Source: Nonomuraea terrae
GTDB taxonomy: Bacteria; Actinomycetota; Actinomycetes; Streptosporangiales; Streptosporangiaceae
Direction of reading: 5' to 3'
DNA length: 43,136 bases
Assembly (NCBI RefSeq): GCF_004348995.1
Contig: NZ_SMKQ01000055.1
Span: 1 to 43,136, forward strand
Under the pieces are notes generated by a model, which was given only the letters and a program-made list of their open reading frames with translations, searched no databases and was not told where the DNA came from. This document shows, one piece after another, positions 25,053 to 34,423 of this stretch. A program made the translations under genes and the position numbers. Within the stretch, counting starts at the first letter, position 1. Each line of letters opens with the position of its first letter.

Positions 25053-25670
25053 ATGACAACGGGCGGACGGATCGACAAGCGGCAGGCGATCCTGGACGGC
25101 GCGTTCACCGTGTTCGCACGGGAGGGCTACGCGCAGGCGTGCGTCCAGGACATCGCACGCGAGTCAGGCGTGGCCAAGCCGACGGTCTACAACCACATGA
25201 CCGACAAGGCCACACTGTTCGTGAACGCCCTGGAGGTCGCCGCACAGACCGCCCTCGCCGAGCGCATCGCCGCCCTGGAGCCGCTCGCCGCTCCCGGGGA
25301 CGACCTGCGGGCCACGCTGGACGAGGTCGCCCACGCGCTCCTGCGCCTGCACACCGACAGCCGCTCGTGCGCCCTGAAACGGCTGCTCCACTCGGAGATC
25401 AACCACTTCCCCGACATCCTGGAGATCGTCAAGGAGAGCGGCCCCGACCGGCTCAACAACGCCCTGGCCGACCGGCTGGCCCGCCTCGCGCTCGCCGGCC
25501 GGCTGCGCGCCGCCGACCCCGACCTGGCGGCCGAGCAGTTCATGGCGCTGCTCCTCGGCCCCCTGGAGGCCCGCTCCCGCCTCGGCACCCGCACACTCGA
25601 AGACGCGGAGCTACGCACCATGGCCGCGGCCGCGGTCGACGCCTTCCTCCGCGCCTGGGCCACCCCCTGA
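25053..25670 (+). CDS. TetR/AcrR family regulator
   Basis: A 205-residue protein. The N-terminal helix-turn-helix (about residues 10-55) has the family pattern AILDGAFTVFAREGYAQACV followed by IARESGVAKPTVYNHMTDKATLF. The helical ligand domain ends with a TetR_C-type segment (AAEQFMALLLGPLEARSRLG). ATG 25053 has no clear ribosome-binding site, so the mRNA may be leaderless or nearly so. It probably represses itself and the divergent SDR-like gene through the two palindromes between them. The ligand is unknown. Confidence 0.9.
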   Translation: MTTGGRIDKRQAILDGAFTVFAREGYAQACVQDIARESGVAKPTVYNHMTDKATLFVNALEVAAQTALAERIAALEPLAAPGDDLRATLDEVAHALLRLHTDSRSCALKRLLHSEINHFPDILEIVKESGPDRLNNALADRLARLALAGRLRAADPDLAAEQFMALLLGPLEARSRLGTRTLEDAELRTMAAAAVDAFLRAWATP

Positions 25671-25689
25671 GCGGCGCGGCACCCACGAC

Positions 25690-26135
25690 CGGTTCCCCAC
25701 CGCCGGCCACGGCGACCAGACCGACCAGCAGCGCAGCTTCCCGGCGTCGCGCCGTGTCGACCAGATCGGCATGGAACCCCGCCAACGAGAACAGCACCGG
25801 CACCGATGACCCGGCATCGTGCCTCTGCTCGGCCGGCAGCGCCCTGAGCCCTTGGAGTCGCTCCAGGTCCGGCGGATGACGGTCGCCTTGGCCTCCCGAT
25901 GAGCGTGATGCCGGCCCGCCCCGATCTCTTGTCCAGGGCCAGGACGTCGATCTCGTGCTCGGCCGGCCTCTTCTGGTCGTTGACGACCGTCGCCGTCACC
26001 ATGCCGGCGTTCCCCCTGAGGGCGGGATCGGCGTGGGCACGGAGCCAGTCCCTGGCACACGACTCGAAGTGCGGCCCAGGATCCGTGCGCCGAAACGGAG
26101 GTGTCCGGCGCTCACCAGCGCGTCCTCGGGCCGTC
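25690..26135 (-). pseudogene. Remnant of a DUF234-type AAA ATPase, C-terminal part with several frameshifts
   Basis: On the minus strand, pieces of one protein follow each other in three frames: RFGARILG, then PHFESCARDW with HADPALRGNAGMV and AEHEIDVLALDK, then EAKATVIRRTW, then PVLFSLAGFHADLVDTA from about 25800. In order they match the end of ATP-binding proteins with a C-terminal DUF234/nuclease-like domain (the E-D-K and EAK residues recall a restriction-fold core). At least three frameshifts are needed, and the ATPase domain is missing. It lies between the TetR stop and the sdh terminator. No complete gene is present in this stretch of about 540 bp. Confidence 0.7.
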
Positions 26136-26157
26136 AGAATCAGGTCGCGACGAAAAA

Positions 26158-26197
26158 CCGGGTGCCCGCCTCCGTGCGAGAGGAGGCGGGCACCCGG
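26158..26197 (-). terminator. Rho-independent terminator of sdhCAB
   Basis: A perfect 16-bp stem (26158-26173 with 26182-26197), loop gtgcgaga, is followed on the minus strand by TTTTT (26153-26157 on plus is aaaaa). It lies 14 bp after the sdhB stop at 26211. This is the clearest intrinsic terminator in the window. Confidence 0.92.
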
Positions 26198-26210
26198 GCG
26201 GGGAACCGGA

Positions 26211-26947
26211 CTACTTGGAGTTGGCCTTCAGGTAGTCGCTGTTCATCTGGGCGATGGCGTCCAGCGGGATGCCCTTCGGGCACACCGCCGTGCACTCGCC
26301 GGTGTTGGTGCAGCCGCCGAAGCCCTCGGCGTCCATCTGGTCCACCATGGCCTTGGCCCGCGACAGCCGCTCGGGCTGGCCCTGCGGCACCAGGCTCAGG
26401 TGGGTGATCTTTGCGGCGGTGAACAGGGAGGCCGAGCCGTTCGGGCAGGCCGCGACGCAGGCGCCGCAGCCGATACAGGTGGCCGCGTCGAACGCCGCGT
26501 CGGCGTCCTCCTTGCGCACCGGGATGCTGTGCGCGTCGGGGGCCGAACCGGCCGGCACCGAGACGAAGCCGCCCGCCTGGATGATCCGGTCGAACGCGCT
26601 GCGGTCGACGACCAGGTCCTTCACGACCGGGAACGGCGCCGCCCGCCACGGCTCGATGGTGATCGTGGCGTCGTCCTCGAAGTGGCGCATGTGCAGCTGG
26701 CACGTCGTCGTCGCGCGCTGCTCGCCGTGGGCCACGCCGTTGATGACCATGCCGCACATGCCGCAGATGCCCTCGCGGCAGTCGTGGTCGAAGGCGATCG
26801 GGTCGTCGCCCTCCAGGATGAGACGCTCGTTCAGGACGTCGAGCATCTCGAGGAAGGACATGTCCGGGGAGACGTCCTCCACGCGGTACGTCACCATCCG
26901 GCCCGCGTCCGAGGGTCCGCTCTGACGCCAGACCTTGAGGGTCAGGT

Positions 26948-26951
<4 letters not shown>
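26211..26951 (-). CDS. sdhB: Succinate dehydrogenase iron-sulfur subunit SdhB (type-B enzyme)
   Basis: A 246-residue electron-transfer subunit. The N-terminal ferredoxin domain has [11 protein letters not shown] with a later Cys (TTTCQLH) for [2Fe-2S]. The C-terminal domain has [12 protein letters not shown] and [14 protein letters not shown] for the [4Fe-4S] and [3Fe-4S] clusters. It passes electrons from SdhA FAD to the membrane anchor. The GTG start (26951) overlaps the sdhA stop. The last gene of sdhCAB, followed by a strong terminator. Confidence 0.95.
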
Positions 26952-28866
<1,915 letters not shown>

Positions 28867-28870
<4 letters not shown>

Positions 28871-29616
28871 TTGATTACTCCGAACGTGATCGCGAGGGGC
28901 GGAGCCAGGAAGCCGACCACGAGCACCACGGAGACCGCGGCGGCGGTGACGCGCAGGGCGCGGTAGCGGTTGCGGTTGGCCCAGCCGAGCGTCTGGAAGG
29001 CGCTCCAGATGCCGTGGCGCAGGTGCAGGCCGACCATGACGACGGCCACCGCGTAGATGAGCGTGACCCACCAGCGGGACGCGTCGAAGCCGGAGACCAT
29101 CCGGTCGGCGGGAGTGGAGTTGAAGCCCTCCGGGTTGACCACGCCGAAGGTCAGGTCGAGCAGGTGCCAGATGACGAAGAGCAGGATCGTCGCGCCGCCG
29201 AACCGCATGATGTGCGTGGCGTAGCCGTTGGCCTGCGACTTCTTGGCGACGTACTTGACCGGACGGGCGTGCGAGGCACGGCGCGACAGCGAGATGGCCG
29301 CCCACATGTGCATGACGACCGACACGACCAGCACGATCTCCAGGATCGTCAGCAGCGTGCGGTAGGGGGCGATCGGCTCCAGCAGGGTGCGCAGGGCGTG
29401 CGCGTACTCGTTGAACGAGTCGCGACCAAAGAAGATCTTGAGGTTGCCGAGCATATGGGCGACGAGGAAGAGGACCATCACGGCGCCCGTGACGGCCATG
29501 ACGACTTTCTTGCCGTTCGACGAGCCGAGGAACCCGCCGGGCCTCTTCCGCGCTGGAGCCTTCTTGGGGGAGTTAACAGGCGCGGTCGCGGAACCGCGCT
29601 CTATCGTGGCAGTCAC
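28867..29616 (-). CDS. sdhC: Succinate dehydrogenase cytochrome b subunit SdhC, di-heme type
   Basis: A 249-residue membrane anchor with five helices (about 37-57, 89-110, 138-160, 184-204, 220-245) after a basic N-terminal region of about 35 residues. His54, His103, His151 and His198 each lie in a different one of the first four helices, as expected for the two b hemes of type-B succinate:quinone oxidoreductases that use one anchor protein. It is the first gene of sdhCAB. The start is GTG 29616 without a visible ribosome-binding site, divergent from the LysR gene. Confidence 0.92.
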
Positions 29617-29675
29617 GATTTCTGACGCTAGATATCCAGCATTGATCCGTCCAAGTCATCACAGGTCTGGTTTCG

Positions 29676-29690
29676 ATAGCTTGAGGCTAT
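29676..29690. promoter_or_regulatory. LysR-type binding box
   Basis: ATAGC-N5-GCTAT is a perfect inverted repeat that contains T-N11-A, the classic LysR box. It lies in the 133-bp gap between sdhC and the LysR gene. It is probably bound by that LysR protein. Confidence 0.5.
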
Positions 29691-29708
29691 GATGTGGGTC
29701 GGGGCGGC

Positions 29709-29725
29709 CTTATGCCGACCTTAAG
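29709..29725. promoter_or_regulatory. Second T-N11-A inverted repeat
   Basis: CTTA (29709-29712) and TAAG (29722-29725) flank 9 bases and also contain T-N11-A, 34 bp from the first box. It is a possible activation site between the first box and the LysR start. Confidence 0.35.
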
Positions 29726-29749
29726 CCGCGCAGGTGCGAGGAATATCAC

Positions 29750-30679
29750 ATGCAGTTGCAGCAGCTCGCGTACTTCGTCGCGGTCGCCGAGAGCAGGCAC
29801 TTCACCCAGGCGGCCGAGCGCATGCGGGTCGCGCAGCCGTCCCTGAGCAAGCAGATCAAGGCCCTGGAGGCCGACCTCGGCGCGCCGCTGTTCTCCCGGG
29901 CGCGCGGCAACGTCACCCTCACCGCGGCCGGGGAGGCGCTGCTGCCGCTCGCCCGCCGCATCCTGGCCGACGCCGACACCGCCCGCCAGGAGGTCGCCCA
30001 GCTGGCCGGGCTGCGCCGCGGCCGCGTACGCCTCGGGGCCACGCCGTCGCTCTGCGCCGGGCTGCTGGCCGACGCGCTGGCCCGCTTCCACCGGGCCTAC
30101 CCCGGGATCGAGCTGCTGGTGGAGGAGGGCGGCTCGCGTGACCTGGTCAGGGCGCTGGCCCGGGGCCAGCTCGACCTGTCGCTGATCATCATGCCGCTGC
30201 AGAGCGACGATCCCTCGCTGGCGACGCAGGAGATCCTGCGGGAGAACCTCGTCGTCGTCACGCCCTCCCACGAGCACGTGAAGGGCCCGTACCTGCGCAT
30301 CGAAGACCTGCGCGGCCGGCAGATGGTGATGTTCCGGCGCGGCTACGACCTGCGCGAGGCCACGCTGGCGGCCTGCCGCCAGGCCGGGTTCGAGCCGCGG
30401 TTCGCGGTGCAGGGCGGGGAGATGGACGCGGTCCTGCGGTTCGTGGAGGCGGGCCTGGGCGTGGCCGTGGTGCCGTCGATGGTGCTCGACGGGCGTCCCG
30501 GCCTGTCGGGCACGCCGCTGGCGCCGCCGGGGCTGAGCCGGACGATCGCCCTCGCCCACCGCAAGGATGTCGAGCCCACCAGAGCGGCGCAGGCCTTTCG
30601 GGAGACCTTGCTCACCTTTGTCGTAGAAGCTGGGCACGAGGGCACGCTTCCCCAAGGCGTAGAACTCATCGCAGAATGA
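29750..30679 (+). CDS. LysR-family regulator next to sdhCAB
   Basis: A 309-residue protein. The N-terminal winged helix-turn-helix (residues 1-60; FTQAAERMRVAQPSLSKQIKALEADLGAPLF) is followed by a periplasmic-binding-like effector domain (about 90-295). The divergent place beside sdhC and the T-N11-A palindromes between them make sdhCAB and itself the likely targets. The effector is unknown; a dicarboxylate or redox signal would be reasonable. The start is ATG 29750, after gcgaggaat. The PP2C regulator gene follows 34 bp after its stop, so read-through is possible. Confidence 0.9.
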   Translation: MQLQQLAYFVAVAESRHFTQAAERMRVAQPSLSKQIKALEADLGAPLFSRARGNVTLTAAGEALLPLARRILADADTARQEVAQLAGLRRGRVRLGATPSLCAGLLADALARFHRAYPGIELLVEEGGSRDLVRALARGQLDLSLIIMPLQSDDPSLATQEILRENLVVVTPSHEHVKGPYLRIEDLRGRQMVMFRRGYDLREATLAACRQAGFEPRFAVQGGEMDAVLRFVEAGLGVAVVPSMVLDGRPGLSGTPLAPPGLSRTIALAHRKDVEPTRAAQAFRETLLTFVVEAGHEGTLPQGVELIAE

Positions 30680-30713
30680 CCATCAAGGCTTCCGACCCCC
30701 CGAAGAGGCGCGT

Positions 30714-31847
30714 GTGACGGCAAATCTCTCCGAAACGCTGACGCTGCTCCTCATCGAGGACGACGACGGCGACGCGTTCCTCGTCGAAGAGCTGCTCAAA
30801 CAGGCCGTCGCGCCACCCAAGATCTTCCGTGCGCGCAGCCTCGAGGAGGCCAAGTCCAAGCTCACCGCCGACATCCAGTGCGTCCTCGTGGACCTCTCCC
30901 TGCCTGACGCCAGCCACCTGGAGGCGCTGGAGGAGGTGCTCGCGCTGGCCCCGCACACCGCCGTGCTGGTGCTGACCGGCCTGCGCGACGTCCACGTGGG
31001 CGTCTCTGCCGTGCAGTCGGGCGCCCAGGACTACCTCGTCAAGCAGGACATCGACGCCCGGCTGCTGGCCAGGTCGATCCGGTACGCGATGGAGCGCAAG
31101 CGCGCCGACCTGGCCCATGTCCGCCTCGTCCAGGCGGAGCTGACGGCCAAGGAGAACGCCCGGCTGGAGAGCGCCCTGCTGCCCGGCCCGCTGCTGCGGA
31201 CGCAGGCCATCGAACACCTCACCCGGTATCTGCCGGGCAGCGGCGGCACCCTGGCCGGCGACTTCTTCGACACCGTGCAGACGCCCGACGGCGCGGTGCA
31301 CGTCGTGGTCGGCGACGTGTGCGGGCACGGCCCCGACGAGGCCGCGCTGGGCGTGGCGCTGCGCATCGCCTGGCGCTCCCTGGTGCTGGCCGGGCAGACC
31401 GGCGACACGCTGCTGCGTACACTCGACCTCCTGCTGCGCGCCGAGCGCAAGGCCCCCGAGATCTTCACCACCCTGTGCACGGCCACGATCTCCCCCGACC
31501 TGTCCCACGCCCGCATGCGCGTGGTCGGGCACCCTCCCCCGGTGCTCGTGCGCGACGGCGTGATCGAGGTGGTGGACGGCACGCCCTCGGGCCCGCCGCT
31601 GGGGATCTTCCCCGACGCCGAGTGGAGGATGATCGACGTGCCCTTGGGGCTGGAGTGGACGATGATGCTCTACACCGACGGCCTGATCGAGGCCGCCGCG
31701 GGCGAACGCGAGGAGCTGCTCGGCGTCGAGGGCCTGGTCGACCTCGTACGCCGGCAGGGCGGCGTCGACCTCGACCGGCTCATCACCCACGTGGGCACCC
31801 TGAGCGACGACCTGGCCGTGGTCCTGCTGCGCAGGAGGAGTTCGTGA
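30714..31847 (+). CDS. Response regulator with PP2C/SpoIIE phosphatase output
   Basis: A 377-residue protein. The receiver domain (about 9-125) has the acid pocket IEDDDGD, phospho-acceptor Asp60 (VLVDLSLPD) and Lys in YLVKQD. A linker helix leads to a SpoIIE/RsbU-type PP2C domain with metal ligands in LAGDFFD (about 185), VVGDVCGHGPDEAA (about 202) and SDDLAVVLL at the end. Phosphorylation by the following histidine kinase probably controls dephosphorylation of an anti-anti-sigma-like partner, which is not in the window. The GTG start is at 30714. The stop overlaps the kinase GTG. Confidence 0.92.
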   Translation: MTANLSETLTLLLIEDDDGDAFLVEELLKQAVAPPKIFRARSLEEAKSKLTADIQCVLVDLSLPDASHLEALEEVLALAPHTAVLVLTGLRDVHVGVSAVQSGAQDYLVKQDIDARLLARSIRYAMERKRADLAHVRLVQAELTAKENARLESALLPGPLLRTQAIEHLTRYLPGSGGTLAGDFFDTVQTPDGAVHVVVGDVCGHGPDEAALGVALRIAWRSLVLAGQTGDTLLRTLDLLLRAERKAPEIFTTLCTATISPDLSHARMRVVGHPPPVLVRDGVIEVVDGTPSGPPLGIFPDAEWRMIDVPLGLEWTMMLYTDGLIEAAAGEREELLGVEGLVDLVRRQGGVDLDRLITHVGTLSDDLAVVLLRRRSS

Positions 31848-32983
31848 GCATCCATCCGCTGCCGCCGCCGAAGGAGCCGACGGGGGTCGGCCGGCTGCCG
31901 GTCGTCCGCTGGTTCCTGGTCATCGGGACGCTCGCGGGCCTGACGTTCGCGGGCGGGTTCGTGATCGTCATGACGATGATCGGCGACACCCTCGACCTCG
32001 CCCCGCGGCCGGAGGTGACGGCGCAGATCGGCCGGCTCAACACGGCCCTGCTCGTGCTGTTCGGGCTGCTGCTCGCCTGCGGCCTCGTGCTGATCTTCAT
32101 CGTCCGCTTCGCCGTGCTGAAACCCATCGACCAGCTCACCGACCAGGTCCGCGCGGTGGCCGCCGGCGACTTCGACCGCGACCTGCACGTCGACCGTCCG
32201 GCGGAGCTCGCGGAGCTGTCCAGCCACATCGACTCCATGCGCGACCGCATCGTGTCGGCCTGGCGGGTGGCCAGCGACCAGGCCGAGGAGCTGCGCAGGT
32301 CCAACAGCGAGCTGGAGCAGTTCGCGTACGTCGCCAGCCACGACCTGCAGGAGCCGCTGCGCAAGGTCGCGAGCTTCACGCAGATGCTGGAGCAGCGCTA
32401 CGCCCCCGAGCTCGACGACCGGGCCCGGCAGTACATCCACTACGCGGTCGACGGCGCCAAGCGCATGCAGCTGCTGATCAACGACCTGCTCGACTTCTCC
32501 CGCGTGGGCCGCGTCACCGGCGGCAGGTCCCCCACGGAGACCGGCGCGGTGCTGGACCGGGCGCTCGACAACCTCTCGGCCGCCATCGACGACACCTCGG
32601 CCACCGTCACCAGGGACGAGCTGCCCCAGGTCGACGGCAACCCCACGCAGCTCACCCAGCTGTTCCAGAACCTCATCGAGAACGCCATCAAATTCCGCTC
32701 CGAGGAGCCGCCACGCATCCACATCGGGGCCCGGCGCGCGGGCGACATGTGGGAGTTCAGCTGCTCCGACAACGGCATCGGCGTCGAGCCCAAGTACGCC
32801 GACCGCATCTTCCTCATCTTCCAGCGCCTCCACCCGCGGGAGGTCTATCCGGGGACTGGCATCGGACTGGCACTCTGCCGGAAGATCGTCGAATACCACG
32901 GCGGACAGCTGTGGCTCGACGGCGAGGCCGAGAGCCGGGGCGCGACGTTCCGCTGGACCCTACCGGCGGCGGGAGACCGATGA
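31844..32983 (+). CDS. Membrane histidine kinase with HAMP domain
   Basis: A 379-residue kinase with two membrane helices (about 22-46 and 66-90), only about 20 residues apart, so it has almost no external sensor. A HAMP domain (about 88-143), a short coiled coil, HisKA with His166 in ASHDLQEP, and an HATPase_c domain follow (N box NLIENAIKF, G1 SDNGIGV, G2 PGTGIGLALC). The DLQEP pattern resembles bacteriophytochrome-like kinases, which commonly pair with CheY-like regulators such as the next gene. GTG 31844 has aggaggag upstream and overlaps the preceding stop. Confidence 0.93.
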   Translation: MSIHPLPPPKEPTGVGRLPVVRWFLVIGTLAGLTFAGGFVIVMTMIGDTLDLAPRPEVTAQIGRLNTALLVLFGLLLACGLVLIFIVRFAVLKPIDQLTDQVRAVAAGDFDRDLHVDRPAELAELSSHIDSMRDRIVSAWRVASDQAEELRRSNSELEQFAYVASHDLQEPLRKVASFTQMLEQRYAPELDDRARQYIHYAVDGAKRMQLLINDLLDFSRVGRVTGGRSPTETGAVLDRALDNLSAAIDDTSATVTRDELPQVDGNPTQLTQLFQNLIENAIKFRSEEPPRIHIGARRAGDMWEFSCSDNGIGVEPKYADRIFLIFQRLHPREVYPGTGIGLALCRKIVEYHGGQLWLDGEAESRGATFRWTLPAAGDR

Positions 32984-33432
32984 CGAACGAATGGCGGCCC
33001 ATCGAGGTGCTGCTGGTGGAGGACGACCAGGGCGACATCCTGCTGACGCGGGAGGCGTTCGACCTGAACAAGGTGCGCAACCGGCTGAGCGTCGTCAACG
33101 ACGGCGAGCAGGCGATGGCGTTCCTGCGCCGGGAGGGCGGCTACGCCGACGCGCCGCGCCCCGACCTCATCCTGCTCGACCTCAACCTGCCCCGGATGGG
33201 CGGCCTGGAGGTGCTGCGCGAGGTCAAGGACGACGTCGGCCTGCGGACCATCCCCGTGGTCATCCTGACGACGTCTCAGGCCGAGGAGGACATCCTGCAC
33301 AGCTATCGGCTGCATGCCAACGCGTACGTCTCCAAGCCCGTAGATTTCGAGCAATTCATCCGAGTTGTCCGTCAGATAGATAATTTTTTCGTCACTGTGG
33401 TTAAGTTGCCCGTTCATGGGAATCGGGCTTGA
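32980..33432 (+). CDS. Single-domain response regulator (Rcp1-like)
   Basis: A 150-residue receiver domain with acid pocket VEDDQGD (residues 13-19), phospho-acceptor Asp67 (LILLDLNLP), a Thr switch in ILTTSQ and Lys in YVSKPVD. It has no output domain. Rcp-type regulators accept phosphate from DLQEP-type kinases such as the one before it. It may compete with or feed the PP2C regulator in a branched relay. ATG 32980 overlaps the kinase stop by 4 bases. Confidence 0.93.
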   Translation: MTNEWRPIEVLLVEDDQGDILLTREAFDLNKVRNRLSVVNDGEQAMAFLRREGGYADAPRPDLILLDLNLPRMGGLEVLREVKDDVGLRTIPVVILTTSQAEEDILHSYRLHANAYVSKPVDFEQFIRVVRQIDNFFVTVVKLPVHGNRA

Positions 33433-33440
33433 GCACGTAC

Positions 33441-33454
33441 GTGACAGGAATCAC
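33441..33454. promoter_or_regulatory. CRP-type palindrome 1 upstream of the second sdh operon
   Basis: GTGA-CAGGAA-TCAC matches the core of the CRP consensus TGTGA-N6-TCACA. With flanks (C before, A after) it matches 9 of 10 positions. It lies 8 bp after the response regulator stop. Confidence 0.65.
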
Positions 33455-33475
33455 AGCCAGTCATCGAAAAAGTGA

Positions 33476-33489
33476 GTGACGTCGCTCAC
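33476..33489. promoter_or_regulatory. CRP-type palindrome 2 upstream of the second sdh operon
   Basis: GTGA-CGTCGC-TCAC again has both half-sites intact and 9 of 10 consensus bases with flanks. It is 35 bp from site 1 and about 135 bp before the anchor gene start. It also overlaps a longer 18-bp imperfect palindrome (33472-33489). Confidence 0.65.
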
Positions 33490-33622
33490 AAATTTCGATC
33501 CTGTCGTCGTAACGTATCCCCCACCAACGCGCGCCCGTGCGGATCCGGCCGTGAGCGCGCCCAGCGAAACGACACCACGGACCCCCTGCGCGACGGGTCC
33601 GCGGGAGGTGGAGAGGTCCGCG

Positions 33623-34411
33623 ATGACCCAGACGACGCCCGAAGCCCCGATGAGAAGGCAGCGTGCGCAGGTCAAAGTGCGCACCCTGCGCACAGACAGA
33701 TGGTGGCTGGTCCCGTTCCTGACATTCCTCGGGCTCAGCTCGTTCCTCGTCTACGGTGTATGGGCGATCATCGACAACAGCATCTTCGTCGAGCCCTACA
33801 TCGCCCCGTTCGCCTCGCCCTGTCTGGCCGCGGCGACCTGCCCCGAGGGGGCTCAGCTGTTCGGATGGGCGCCGATCGGCGACTGGTACACGCTGTCACC
33901 GGGGCTGCTCATCCTGGCGCTGCCCGGCGGTTTCCGGCTGACGTGCTACTACTACCGCAAGTCCTACTACCGCTCGTTCTGGCTGTCGCCGCCCGCGTGC
34001 GCCGTGCAGGAGCCCCACGGGAAGTACACCGGTGAGCGGCGGTTCCCGCTGATCATCCAGAACGTCCACCGGTACTTCTTCTACGCGGCCATCGTCATCG
34101 GCCTCGTCCTGGCCTACGACGCCGTGCTCGCGGTCGTGCACAAGCCGCTCGGCCTGGGGTCCTGGATCCTGATCGCCAACGCCGTCCTGATCAACGCCTA
34201 CACGCTGTCGTGCCACTCCTGCCGGCACATCACCGCAGGCAGGCTCAACCACTTCTCCCGCCACCCGCTGCGGTACCGGGCCTGGACGTTCGTCTCCAAG
34301 CTCAACGCCAAGCACCAACCCCTCGCGTGGGCCTCGATGTTCTCGGTCATGGGCGCCGACTTCTACGTCCGCATGGTGGCCAAGGGCATCATCGCCTTCC
34401 CGTACGCGTAA
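33623..34411 (+). CDS. Membrane anchor of the second succinate dehydrogenase, with CxxCxH motif
   Basis: From ATG 33623 (preceded by gggaggtggagagg) it codes for 262 residues with about five hydrophobic segments (27-50, 91-104, 151-170, 179-196, 235-255). It is placed directly before SdhA- and SdhB-like genes, so it should be the quinone-reacting anchor, but it is unlike the type-B SdhC at 28867. A Cys-His-rich patch at the end of a helix reads CHSCRH (Cys197, Cys200, His202) with His210 nearby; His149 and Cys108 are also at membrane edges. From memory, mycobacterial Sdh1 anchors of this type hold a membrane-embedded Rieske-type cluster. An earlier GTG at 33476 is not favoured. Confidence 0.8.
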   Translation: MTQTTPEAPMRRQRAQVKVRTLRTDRWWLVPFLTFLGLSSFLVYGVWAIIDNSIFVEPYIAPFASPCLAAATCPEGAQLFGWAPIGDWYTLSPGLLILALPGGFRLTCYYYRKSYYRSFWLSPPACAVQEPHGKYTGERRFPLIIQNVHRYFFYAAIVIGLVLAYDAVLAVVHKPLGLGSWILIANAVLINAYTLSCHSCRHITAGRLNHFSRHPLRYRAWTFVSKLNAKHQPLAWASMFSVMGADFYVRMVAKGIIAFPYA

Positions 34412-34423
34412 GGACCAGCTTCA

